DNA from: Silurus meridionalis
Taxonomy: Eukaryota; Chordata; Actinopteri; Siluriformes; Siluridae
Reading direction: 5' to 3'
Assembly (NCBI RefSeq): GCF_014805685.1
Contig: NC_060892.1
Span: forward strand, 11,724,990-11,788,989
DNA length: 64,000 nucleotides
The translations under genes and the position numbers were made by a program. Shown here piece by piece: positions 51,740 through 62,100 of this stretch (position 1 is the first letter of the stretch; every line of letters begins with the position of its first letter). A model generated the notes under the pieces. That model was not told the DNA's origin, did not search any database, and was given only the letters and a program-made list of their open reading frames with translations.

Positions 51740-52180
51740 AGTCGAAACCGCTGAAAAACTCCGCGTACTCAGTGCTGAATTTACCCGGAGATTTACCGAC
51801 TTTGAATCCCAAAAATGCAGATTTGAACTGCTCAGTAATCCGTTTGTGGTTGACGTGGAAAGCGCACCAAACAACCTCTAAATGGAGCCGATTGAACTCC
51901 AGTGTAGAGACACGCTCAAGTTAAATTACGACTCTGTTTGTGCTGCACAGTTTCCATGTTTCCTCCCCGACACACTGCACCAACTCCGTGCCCAAGCTAC
52001 TCAAATCATCTCTATGTTCGGCAGCACATATCTGTGTGTGTAACTGTTCTCTTTAATGAAGATGAACAAAACACCACTCAGGAGTCTCACTGATGAACAC
52101 CTTCACTCAATCCTGAGGATTTCCTCAGCTCAGAGCCTAAACCCAGACATGATGCACTTTTATCTAAGAAGAGATGGAGG
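51740..52180 (+). pseudogene. hAT transposase C-terminal (dimerisation) domain remnant
   Basis: Across shifted frames it reads NPKNADLNC, KLNYDSVCAAQFPCFLPDTL, LRAQATQIISMFGSTYLCV, LFSLMKMNKTP and DEHLHSILRISSAQSLNPD. This is the hATC block of the transposase group that also gave rise to GTF2IRD2/ZBED-type host genes. Several indels and stops make it non-functional. Confidence 0.75.
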
Positions 52181-52421
52181 AATCTGGCTTCAACCAATCA
52201 GAGTAAATCAGAGTGTAAAAACCGAGCTTGAATGAATGATGTCTTTATGCACTTTTCCTACTCCAAGGCATGGACTGTTAATAGTTGAGTGATTGCTTTT
52301 TTTGATGGAAGGAAATTATTATTTTTGGTTGTTTTGTTGTTGCCCTGTGAAAAAAGGAATTAGAACGTCTAGAGAGAGAGAGAGAGAGAGAGAGAAAAAC
52401 ATAATAAGAAACGAATACCAC

Positions 52422-52639
52422 TGTTATGCGAGGTACGGAGGCGGAAGCCGGAGTAACGGCAAACATAAACTTTATTCAGCAAAGGCAGAGCCAACACAAA
52501 ATACCCGTGCAGACTCGGGATAATCCGGCAAACGGCAGTTCAAAAGAATACAACCACGGTGCGTGAAGAAGGAAGCGCGGCACGGGGTGAAGCGACGGGG
52601 AAGCGTCTCTAGTCCGAGGTGCGCTGGGAAAGCCAAACG
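52422..52639 (-). repeat. Truncated 3' LTR (last 218 bp)
   Basis: Identical by reading to 55804-56021. The other 249 bp of the LTR and the adjoining interior have been deleted; the junction is at CCAAACG (52633-52639). Confidence 0.85.
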
Positions 52640-52799
52640 TGCCGGAGCCGTCACGGAGCCAGGAACAGCAAGGAAGGGCCCCAGGCGAAGCGACCACACC
52701 TGCGTAGAGCCGGGACGGAACACAGCCCCATGCGGAGGCCAGGAACGGAAGTCCATGGCGCAAGCCAGAGGTGGAGAGACATCCACCACGGAGACCTGG

Positions 52800-53170
52800 A
52801 GCAGAGCGACACCCTCAGCGAAGGCTGCAGGCGGCGCGACGAACCCCCTGGAGACCCGGAGCGTAACGACGACCCTGGCGGAGACAGGAGGCGGAGAGAC
52901 GACCCCTGTGGAGACCCGGAGCGGAACGACGTCTTCGGCGGAGACAGGAGGTGGAGAGACGACCCCTGCGGAGACCCGGAGCGGAACGGCGTCCTGGGCG
53001 GAGACAGGAGGCGGAGAGATGACCCCCCTGGAGACCTGGAGCGGAGCGACGCCCTCAGCGGGGACAGGAGTCGGAGAGACGATTCCCCTGGCGACCTGGA
53101 GCGGAGCGACGCCCTCAGCGGAGACAGGAGGCGGCTGTAGGTCCTCGGCGGAGACCTGAGCTGTGAGACG
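52800..53170 (-). repeat. 60-bp tandem repeat array in the LTR element interior
   Basis: About six units of roughly 60 bp, each with GGAGACAGGAGG.GGAGAGA, GACCCC.G and GGAGA.C.GGAGCGGA. On the - strand each unit encodes 20 residues of the type SPPPVSAEDVVPLRVSTGVV. Weaker units continue to about 53420. Confidence 0.8.
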
Positions 53171-54628
53171 GCCACAGCGGAGACCCGGAAGGGGTGACGC
53201 CCACGGTGGGGACCTGGAGCAGAGCGACGCCCTCAGCAGAAACAAGAGGCGGAGAGATGACCCCCACGGAGACCAGGAGCGGAGCTACGCCTCTGCGGAG
53301 ACCGGCGGAGAGACCCCATCCACGGAGCTCTGGAGCAGGCTGACACCTCGGTGGAGACTGGAGGCGGAGAGATACCAACAGCGGAGACCGGAGGTGGAGC
53401 CACGCCTCAGCGAAAACCGCAGCTGAGCGACTTCCCCTGCGGTGGTCTGGAGCTGAGAGGCGGTAGCCCTGGAGACCTGACACGGCATGACGTCCCTGGC
53501 AGCAACCTGGAACGGACCGGCGTTACCCGGGAAGGACAGCAACGGGACCTCATCACCCACGTGGACCTGGAATGGAGAGACAACCTCTGTGACTACCGGA
53601 AGCAGGGCAGAGCTTTCGGCGAGGCTTACCGGCTGGAAGACCCTCGGGGTGGAGACCGGAGATGGAGCGATGCCCCTGACTGAACACAGAGGCTGACTGA
53701 TGACTTCAGCAGGGTTCATCGTTGTGAGTTCACCCTCCAGGGAACACAGGAGTGACCTGTCCTTGTCCAGGGAGCTTGGAGACAGGATGTCACCGTGAGA
53801 GGGGTCCTGAGGCGAGCCGTCACCGAGGAAGGAGCTCGGGAGCGAGGCGTCGCCGTGGGAGGAGCTCTGTGACGTGACTTGGTCCTCAGAGTGCTCGTGG
53901 GGTGAGCCGTCACCTTTTTGGAGACTGTGGGGCGAGCCGTCGCCTGCAGATTCAGCCAGGGGCAGTGGTTCGACATCCCCTTCATAGTCCAGGAACTGAG
54001 GTGAGTGCGCTGGGGACCCCTTGGGAAGAGAGAAGGTCTGTGACGTAGCATCGCCACAGAGTGATTGTGGGGCGAGCCGTCGCTTCCTGGAAGACTGTGG
54101 GCGAGCCGTTGCCTGCGGATGAAGCCAGGGGCAGCGGTTCGACGTCCCTTTCGCAGTCTTGGAGCGGAGTGGAGAGCTCTGGAGAACGAGAGGTGGCATC
54201 GCCCTCAGGGAGACTGTGGGGCGAACCGTCGCCTTCGGTGGAGCCCGGGGGCAACGGGACGACTTCCCTTTCGCAGTCCAGGGACTGAGGTGAGAGCTCT
54301 GGGGATCTCTTGGTGGGCGGAGCTCTGAGATATGGCATCGCCTTCTGGGAGACGGGGGGGCGAGCCGTAGCCTTTGGTGACGCCCGGGGGCGACGGGTCG
54401 ACGTCCCTTTCGCAGTCTCTGAGACGAGTTGTGTGCTCCGGGACCCCTTTGGTTGAAGCGGTGCATGGGCTTGGAACCGAGCTCTCCTTGGGACTTGGGA
54501 GCACAGAGGAGCTCACGTCAGGAACCGGGAGCGGAGCCGAGTTCTCGTCAGGGACCTGGAGCACAGAGGAGCTCTCCTGGAAGCCTAGGCGCGGAGAGGA
54601 GCTCGCCAGGAGGCCCTGGGACGAAGCT

Positions 54629-54748
54629 GAGCTCTCGGGGACTCTCTGCAGCGGAGCCGAGCTCTCGGGGACTCTCTGCAGCGGAGCCGAGCTCTCGGGG
54701 ACTCTCTGCAGCGGAGCCGAGCTCTCGGGGACTCTCTGCAGCGGAACC
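54629..54748 (-). repeat. 30-bp tandem repeat, four units
   Basis: The unit GAGCTCTCGGGGACTCTCTG plus CAGCGGAGCC is repeated four times nearly perfectly, with no spacers. On the - strand it encodes ten-residue repeats. Confidence 0.92.
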
Positions 54749-54769
54749 GAGCTCTCCGGTTCGCTCATG

Positions 54770-54965
54770 GACAGAGAGGAGCTCACGGGTTCGCTCAGGG
54801 ACAGAGAGGAGCTCACGGGTTCGCTCAGGGCAGAGAGGAGCTCACGGGTTCGCTCAGGGCAGAGAGGAGCTCACGGGTTCGCTCAGGGACAGAGAGGAGC
54901 TCACGGGTTCGCTAAGGGACAGAGAGGGGCTCGCTGGGTCGCTCAGGGACAGAGAGGAGCTCTCA
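54770..54965 (-). repeat. 29/30-bp tandem repeat, about six units
   Basis: The unit GAGCTCACGGGTTCGCTCAG plus GGACAGAGAG. Two neighbouring units (about 54810-54867) read CAGGGCAGAG and lack the same A, making them 29 bp and shifting the frame. Confidence 0.88.
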
Positions 54966-55560
54966 CGGAGGTCCGGGGCTGGAGCCGAGCCCTCACGGAG
55001 GTCCTGGGGCCGAATGGAGCTCTCCTCGGGACACGGGAACGGGGAGGAGCTCTCAGGGCCGTTCCGGAACGAAGAGGGGCACTCTGTAGACACCCGGTGC
55101 GGAATGGAGCTCTCCACAGGACCCTGGAGCGGAACGGAGTCGTCCCGGAGATTCTGGAGCAGAAGGGAGAGTTCCCGGAGGTCCTGTAGCGGGACAGAGC
55201 CGTCCTGGATGGCCTGGAGTACGGCGGTGATCCCCTGGAGAACCTGAGGCGGAGCGGACCTCCCCTGGAGGGCCTGAAGCAGGCGGAGACCTCCTGGAAG
55301 CTCTGGCGGAACAGCGTTCTCGGGGCCAGGGGTGAGGAGATGAAGATCAGCCGTGGTCATCCCAAGTTCCTTGGTGAGCAGCTGCAGGAACCGGGCGCAG
55401 GAGCGGAACTCTCCTCCAGTCGCATCCCACAACTCACTGGCAGAGAGAGTGCTTCCCAGTCAGTAGAGAGATGTGGAACGCGATCTTAGCACTCTCCGTG
55501 GGAAGCTGGACGGATACGCCCATGTAACCTTCCACGCTCCGTAAAACACGCTCCACTCAG
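54854..55560 (-). pseudogene. gag-like start of the LTR element, frameshifted
   Basis: The - strand reads GYMGVSVQLPTESAKIAFHI and SLLTGK, then changes frame into ASELWDATGGEFRSCARFLQ, as in fish Ty3/gypsy-type gag. It then becomes Leu/Pro/Ser-rich (LQALQGRSAPPQVLQG). The break lies near 55455-55470. Confidence 0.55.
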
Positions 55561-55803
55561 CCCTGTTGCCGGAGAAGCGAGCCGAGTCCTATGGCGTCAT
55601 TAGGGGCGTGGCGCTGCGGCGTGCCCGAGCGGCTGCGAGCTTCCGGGTTTTCCGGGCGGAGCTTGGCTGCCGCTTGATCGTGGCTGGCGAACCCGACCTC
55701 CGAGGCACGGCTCGCGCCGGGACCATGGCGTTAATCCGATCATGTCTTGTCCTTTTTTTTTTTTTTTTTTTTTTGTATATTCCTTTTCAGGGGTCCGTTA
55801 TTC

Positions 55804-56270
55804 TGTTATGCGAGGTACGGAGGCGGAAGCCGGAGTAACGGCAAACATAAACTTTATTCAGCAAAGGCAGAGCCAACACAAAATACCCGTGCAGACTCGG
55901 GATAATCCGGCAAACGGCAGTTCAAAAGAATACAACCACGGTGCGTGAAGAAGGAAGCGCGGCACGGGGTGAAGCGACGGGGAAGCGTCTCTAGTCCGAG
56001 GTGCGCTGGGAAAGCCAAACGCGGCAGTGGAAAGGACGCGGAGTCCGGGAGGAGAGAGTATGCAGCGGCGGCAGCGGAAGCAGCGGAAGCGCGAACACAC
56101 ACATGAACCTACAATAACGGACCCCGAGTGTGGGTGAGTGAGTGGTTTATATGGAGGCAGGGAGAGAGTTCATAATGCGCTTCAGCTGTGTGTGATTTGC
56201 GCTGCACGCTTGGGAGCGCGCAGCGGCAAAGGCAGCCTCTGAAGGAGGCGTGGCAGGTGAATTCCTGACA
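55804..56270 (-). repeat. Complete 5' LTR (467 bp)
   Basis: On the element strand it begins TGTCAGGAATTCACCTGCCA and ends CGCATAACA. No confident primer-binding site could be named in GAATAACGGACCCCTGAAAA, which follows it. Confidence 0.8.
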
Positions 56271-56529
56271 ACCACTGATGTGTGTTTTATTTAAAATTTA
56301 ATTTCTCATGTGTTTCTAATATTAAACTTTGGTTGTTCCAGATTCAATGTTTATGCAAAACTAAAGTTTGTTTCCATATGAAAAGGTTAAACATTAGAGA
56401 TCTGGAGAGACGGAAAACATGCACAATTGCAGTAAATCTTTCAATAAATATTGAGTTTGGCCCGTGACTTCGTCCCAGTTTTTAATTTTGGCCCACTGTG
56501 AATTTGAGTTTGACACCCCTGTCCTAGAG

Positions 56530-57160
56530 GATAACTGTGAACAAGGTTTACACTGTTATCCTTTTTTTCCAGCAAAAATGCCTTCAGAGGAGGGTGGCAT
56601 GCAGATTCTGCAACTTCTTTATCACTTGACTTTCTGCTACTTGCTAAAAAGCTAATTATTTGTACCTTGTGAATAAGGCTATTAAAAATAACATTAGGTA
56701 AATGATTAGATCTTTAATTCACATTTTATATTAGTTGTTTAGAAAATGGTTTCACTTGGACTTTTTAGCCTGGATTAATTTTCTGTTTGATAATTTAAGA
56801 GCAGAAACTTGTTTAAATGTGGAACAATTTGGACTGTTAATAAATAAATGTATAATGTTTTTGGCTAAACATATTCTAACTGCAGAATTTGTGTATGATG
56901 TCAGCATTGCATATTTTAGTATGGTTAATATTTTAATATAGTCAACACAAAAAAAATGCATTAGTGTCTTCATGAAAAGTATTATATTTACTCTTATCTA
57001 TTCTCATATACTCTTGCTGGTTCCAAATAATTTTCTAGTTGTATGATATCAGTGATCTGTTGGAATAGTATGATTAAATATTATTTAATTTCAGTATTGT
57101 TTATCAAATATGTATTATAAAAAGTCAGTAAGGAGAGTGTAAGGCAATCTCTTCCATTCT
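56530..57160. other. clasp1 intron after the hAT copy, no exon seen
   Basis: AT-rich. A CAG acceptor-like site at 56572-56574 is followed by AAAAATGCCTTCAGAGGAGG, but the reading does not match the expected CLASP sequence, so it is not called an exon. Confidence 0.4.
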
Positions 57161-57165
57161 CCATT

Positions 57166-57360
57166 CGATGTGGGATTTCAGTGGTAAATGGTGGACTGTA
57201 GATTAGAAGTTCAAATCCCAGCACCACCAAGCTGACACACTTGGACCCTTGATCAAGGCCTTTAAACATCAACTGTATCTCAGTTGTCTTAATCTCAGTT
57301 GTCAAAAACAAATCTCAGTTGTACAAATAAGATAGTCTGTATAAGTTAGTCTGTGTAAAT
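57166..57360 (+). repeat. tRNA-derived SINE, degenerate copy
   Basis: GTTCAAATCCCAGCACCACCAAGCTG (B-box-like), CCCTTGATCAAGGCCTTTAAAC and CAACTGTATCTCAGTTGT match a widespread fish SINE body. Another copy is at 59697. Confidence 0.6.
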
Positions 57361-57373
57361 AAATATAAATATT

Positions 57374-57820
57374 AGGGCTGTCAAATTTAACGTGTTAATA
57401 ACGCATTAACACAAATTAATTTATTAAGTGCACTCATTTTATTAATGTGTAATTAATGCAGCATGCATTTCTGTTTGACCATTTTTATTAAAAATATAAA
57501 TAAATAAATGTTAAGGAGGCAAAATTTCCGTTTTGTGTCCTAATGATTTAATTTAAAACACTATAATTACTTTAAAACATTTACAATAATATTTTGTCTT
57601 TATGCTCTATGTTGAGTATGTTTTACTAATAATAAACATACATTTGCATAAGGCATCCATAATTTGTCCATGTCTATGTAGAGTAGAGTATTAAAAACTT
57701 GAAAAGTATTAATTTAAGGTAAATTTAAATAAAATGTGAGGTAAAAATGTGCAATTAAGTTGCGATTAATCATGAGTTAAATCATGACAATCATGCGATT
57801 AATCTGCAATTCAATATTCT
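57374..57820. repeat. hAT-like MITE, most complete copy
   Basis: The left end is TAGGGCTGTCAAATTTAACG. The right part has GTGCAATTAAGTTGCGATTA and ATGCGATTAATCTGCAATT. The interior is shared with 1190-1455 and 30110-30330. Non-coding. Confidence 0.6.
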
Positions 57821-57859
57821 AACGCCTTTGTTTTTACTGAGAGAAACTAAGGAAATGCT

Positions 57860-58540
57860 CATTTCAAATGCCAACTCACGACACTGACAGCAACAGCTAA
57901 AACTGACAGGCACTTTGGCAACACTCCCTTTACTAAATCTGATTGGTATAAAGGCCCCACCTCCACAGCTGAAACTGAAAGCCATTTTAGGCATGCCTCC
58001 TTCATTAAAATTGATGGATACCAATGCTATCTCTCCTCCTAACAGTATGATATTCACTAATGCCACTCATTCTTCAGTGCAACCAACAAATACAGAGGCT
58101 ATGCCCAATTGTGTACAAATTTCACATACACACTTTCTTTAACAGTACTTTCAGGCACAAATGTCATCGAATATACTGGCTATTGAGGTCACACTATGTT
58201 TGTTGATACTGATAGACACAGTCTTGTGTTCTTTAATTGATGACAAGTACCAACTTTTTTTTTTTTTTTTTACGGGGACTCGAACTCCTTCACTGGACTG
58301 CCAGACAGAGCTGTGCCTCAGAGGTCATACTTCCCCAAGTGTAAATAAAAAATCAGAGGCCACACTTCTTTCATTTGGATTGACAGAAAAAGAGGACATA
58401 CCTTCTTCAATGAACAGACTAGCATAGAGTCCTTACCACCTTTAATGGAGTTGACACTTATAGTACACACCTCTTTTGCTAAATGCCACATTAGCCACAC
58501 CTTCTATAGTGGGACTGGCAGCCACATTGGCAGCTCTATT
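57860..58540. repeat. Degenerate tandem array with CCACACCTTCTT-type units
   Basis: Related blocks recur every 30-65 bp: GGCAACACTCCCTTTACTAA, GGCATGCCTCCTTCATTAAA, GGCCACACTTCTTTCATTTG, GACATACCTTCTTCAATGAA, TACACACCTCTTTTGCTAAA, GCCACACCTTCTATAGTGGG, each followed by a TTGACAG/CTGACAG-like step. The array is too diverged to give one unit length. No coding sense. Confidence 0.45.
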
Positions 58541-58859
58541 GACAGATAGAGTTTTTCATTTGTGTAGCCATACTGTAAACATTAAGAACACTTCACAGAA
58601 CTATAAATATTTACACCCCCTAGGCCAAAAATGTTAAATAGCACAGCAGATGAAAAGCTCAAAAGAGTCTTTCGTTCTGCTGAGTGTCTGAAAGTGGAGG
58701 TGGAAGCCACTCAGTGTTTCTTTGTGTTGCTTAAAGGTTAGCACACGTCAAAGCACCCGTTTTCCTGCCAGCACAGTTCTCCAGAATGCAAAAGTCCTAT
58801 TTGTTAAGGAGGCCAAGTGGGGAGTGGGTAAAATGGAGAAAAAGAATAAAAAGATGACA

Positions 58860-59094
58860 TAAGGGACTGAGGTGAAGTAGACGAAGAGGCTTGAACAAGC
58901 AGCTGCAGTCTCTTTGTATCTGCAGTCACAAGATCACACAGAGAGGGGAGGAGAGCAAGAAGGAAAGCGCGAGCCAGCGAGGGAGGGAGGGAGAGAGGGA
59001 GCAAGGATGACTGGAGAGTGAAGCTATGCAGAGCAAAGCAAACGCTCGCACTTATATACACACACACTAACTGCACTGCATCGAACATCAGGGC
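58860..59094 (+). promoter_or_regulatory. clasp1: Probable internal promoter and 5'UTR for a short clasp1 isoform
   Basis: A GA-rich, locally CpG-containing stretch (GAGAGGGGAGGAGAGCAAGA; AAAGCGCGAGCCAGCGAGGG) with TTATATA at 59052. It lies directly before an ATG exon whose donor phase matches the clasp1 frame. Such GA-rich leaders are common at vertebrate alternative starts. Inferred. Confidence 0.45.
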
Positions 59095-59110
59095 ATGACG
59101 TCTGGAGAAG
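59095..59110 (+). CDS. clasp1: Alternative first coding exon of clasp1 (MTSGE-), candidate
   Basis: ATG ACG TCT GGA GAA G, then the donor GTAAGAG. It ends in phase 1, the same as the preceding regular exon (51361), so it could splice to the same downstream exon. In mammals CLASP2 beta/gamma start with short alternative N termini (for example MAMGD) spliced to the exon after TOG1. This exon sits where such a start is expected. The protein would lack TOG1. Confidence 0.5.
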
Positions 59111-62100
59111 GTAAGAGCTTAGTATACAGGCAGGAACCATTTCTAGCTAATTTTGTCTTTGAATATTTATAGACTCTGGCAGGTGATTGAGATTTCCTGC
59201 ACACGCTATGTGTGGGTACATGCTGCGAGTTAAACAAGCTGTTTACATAAGCTCAATTATAGCATTTAATAGTTAACCTCATTTACAATAGGAATGAAGC
59301 AGGTGCACTTTTATGGACCTTTATTATCATACTTCTGTTTTGTGGATTTATGCTAATTTATGTTCTAGAAGCAGGAAGTAACTGCTTGACTTAGTTTAGT
59401 TTTTTGCCATGAATTCATCTTGTGTGACATCCTGCTTTGCACTAGTTCTCATATTTCTTACAAAGGATTAACTATTGATGCCAAAGACCTTAATTTTTAA
59501 AGTGTGCACTGCAAGAAACTTGATCTATTCATTTTGCAGGAATAATAAGCAGCAAATGTCTGTTTGCTGTTTATTTATTATTAGTAGCAATTACGGGTGT
59601 TAGAATCGATTTTCTTTTTCAGATTGAATTTGAGTATATGGCTTTTGGTTCTCCTCAATAAACATTGTTTTTTAATATAGCACAGTCACAGTTTTTTAGG
59701 GAAGTGGTGGCCCAGGGGTTAAGATGAATTGGAATGTCAAAGAGTCCCAGTACCCCAAGTTTACACTGTAGTGCCTTTGAGCAAGATCCTTAACCTTCAA
59801 AAGCTCAGTTGTTTAAATAAGATCATTAGGTTAGAATAAGTAGAGTAAGTTAGATGTGGGTATCTGCCAAGTGCCATACACAAATGTGATGCTAGCAATG
59901 AAGTCTTCATTTAAAGTTTTATGTGTATGAGGACACAGTGCTTAAACTGGTCTTTAATTAAAAGTTTAAAAGAGGTTGACCAAAAAGTGGTAATGGCATC
60001 AAAAATGAGTGCCAATTGAAAGGATTCATGGAGAAAAGAAGTTCTCAGGGCTTGCAGAACTGAAATGGAACAGTTTCTGTCGAGGCTCACTTTAAATGCT
60101 TCACACTTGAGTGTGAATAAATGCGAATCATATTTTAGCCCTAGATTTACAGTAACAACCTTCAAGGCTTAAATATATTTTATAGTTCTAGTGGGAAACA
60201 ATACCTATAATAGAAATAGCTATTTACAGCTTCTAAAGTAATAGGAAATGCAATAATTAGTGCGAAACGTATTTTTGTTTTACATGTAACAAGTTTTTGT
60301 ACTAGCTTCATTGGTAGATTAGCAAAACAAACTAACTGTACTAGTGAAGTAACAATCTCTGCTTTCTTTTCTTGATACATAGATATAATGAAAGCTTGTA
60401 CATTACAAGACAAGACAAAATGGTGTCAAACTAATTTTGCACGCATCTGAAAAAAAATATAGTTAAATGTTTTTTGTTTTGCTGTCGTGAAAATCCTGAC
60501 ACTAGAAGATGAATGCTCACCTGTCATGTTTTTGCCCGGTAGTGTGAATTTAGGGATACATTTGGCACTGAATCAAATCAAATGTGTGCAATTGTGTGTA
60601 TGTGTGTAAATGGCTGCCTGGCAGAGGAACACTGAAGGGCATCACTGTGTAGACTGTTGTGTTTCCAGCATCTTGGCATGCATGTGTGTGTTATAGAATG
60701 TGTGTGGGACTTGCTGGGTATGTGTCCTTCTTTCACTGTGCCAAGCTCACACACAGTGACACTTCTCTCCAAAATAAGAGCATTTCTTTATTTAGGATGT
60801 GTTTCATCACCCTGTTGCTGGGTTTAACGCTGTATTTTCAATATGAGAGCAAATCATGTGTCTCTAAGAGCAGATCATGTGAGGGAGAAATATTTGCAAT
60901 TGAGCAGTGTGCAAACCTCAGCACCTTAATGTCATGATCGGGCTAGATTTCTACCTTCACTTGGGGCCTTGTGGCTGCCTGCCAGGCTTGAACTTTTTTT
61001 TTTCTTGCACCACATCACTTCCTCATGAAGCAGCCACAAACTGTTCGGTTGCTGTTCAGTGCAGTGTATTTGCTTTTTTTCTTATATTAAACAACAATGG
61101 AAAGTCATTTTGTGGCATATATTAAAAAAAGGAGGCAATAAGAAGTCCCAGCCCCAGTTCCCAGAAATGTACAGTTCAATAAACTCAATCGGTAATTTTA
61201 AGGAAAATCCAGAAAACAAAGCAAGAAATCAATACATAAAAAGGTAGAATGGAAAGAATTTGTAATGAATGGAACATTTTTTTAAAGCAAGAAGTGATAT
61301 TTAGAGGTGACTAATAGTGGTGAGGGTAAATGTGCTTAGCTCTTGTTGCAAAAAATGTGCAGTTTAGGAATGATCATTTGACAAATTTGTATGTTTTTTT
61401 AATCTTAGTAGTGTAGATAGGCTCTTATGTACTGTATGTGTAAATACCCTCTGGTTTATTTGCTTTAGATTTTTTTTGCTTCCAATGCTATGATTCTCCT
61501 GTTTCTTGTAATGGATCCAAGTAGAGTGCTGTGTTCATTGTATACCGTTCTGAATAGTGTATCGGTTTGCCCTGAAAAGAAGCGTCCTGTGTTTCCTTTT
61601 CTCTTTCTGTCTGAGCCAAAGCTGGAGTACCCACACTGCAGTTTTGTGCTGGGTGGCTGCGTCTGTGCTTTCTGAGGTTTATGTGCTTGTATCACACACA
61701 ATGCGCATGTACAAAAAACAGAATACATTAGTAAATCTATAAAAATAAATATGTGGATGTAATATTTTTTCCATGAAAGACTGTTTTTTGAATATTTAAA
61801 AAATTACAATGCTTGTACAATGCTTGTACAAATATATCTACAATATATGGACAAAAGTGTTGAGACAAAATGTTACCAGGGAGTTGGAGGAAAATAATAA
61901 GAATAACAAAATATAGTGAGGAAGAATAGGACAAACATAAAACCAGGTTGATGGAGAAATAAGTCTAGGGTAATTGTGGAAAATGGAAAAGCAAATACAA
62001 GATATACTTTTCCATACTATTTCAGTTTCTCCATTTTTTTCATTATTGTCAATAATACTGCAGTTGACTGTAACATTAGGTGATAAAAGCACTGTTAATT

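Larger units (their letters stand above)
52472..54816 (-). pseudogene. Ser/Pro-rich repeat reading frames of the LTR element
   Basis: Long - strand frames (54816-54205, 54466-53285, 53245-52472) of low-complexity protein: ten-residue units SSAPLQRVPE, Ser/His/Pro-rich middle segments, then 20-residue SPPPVSA units. No catalytic motif, zinc knuckle or membrane segment is evident. They stay open partly because the repeat units are multiples of three and the DNA is GC-rich. Plus-strand frames are open too, so coding is not proven. Confidence 0.4.
52422..56270 (-). mobile_element. Non-autonomous LTR retroelement with repeat-rich interior
   Basis: 3849 bp with TG...CA ends and a 5-bp target duplication ACCAC (52417-52421 and 56271-56275), inserted in the hAT remnant. 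A complete LTR lies at the right, and only the last 218 bp of an LTR at the left. The shared 218 bp read as identical, so the insertion is young. The - strand interior starts with a broken gag-like stretch and continues as long Ser/Pro/Leu-rich repeat frames. No protease, RT or integrase is present. It is strikingly GC-rich against AT-rich intron DNA. Confidence 0.8.
51601..56521 (+). mobile_element. hAT DNA transposon remnant carrying a nested LTR element
   Basis: Flanked by the exact 8-bp duplication TCCTAGAG (51593-51600 and 56522-56529), as hAT elements make. Its own sequence is 51601-52421 and 56276-56521; the rest is a later insertion. The right end reads GTGAATTTGAGTTTGACACCCCTG. The left end has lost the matching terminal bases and starts at CCAAATCTGGCCCGC. 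Confidence 0.75.

Noticed and set aside
54629..54965. CRISPR-like array of 30-bp repeats
   Set aside because: The units abut with no unique spacers, the host is a vertebrate, and the arrays lie inside an LTR element.
54374..55247. Two long + strand frames of about 270 aa in the LTR element
   Set aside because: They are open because 30-bp repeats and high GC keep all frames open. The gag-like signal and the LTR orientation are on the - strand.
55733..55803. Primer-binding site next to the 5' LTR
   Set aside because: GAATAACGGACCCCTGAAAA does not clearly match the 3' end of a tRNA I can name, and a T/A-run lies close by. Left unassigned.
56575..56655. A clasp1 exon after the acceptor-like CAG at 56572-56574
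   Set aside because: The translation does not give the DKSFDDE-type sequence expected next in CLASP1, and no matching donor in phase was seen.
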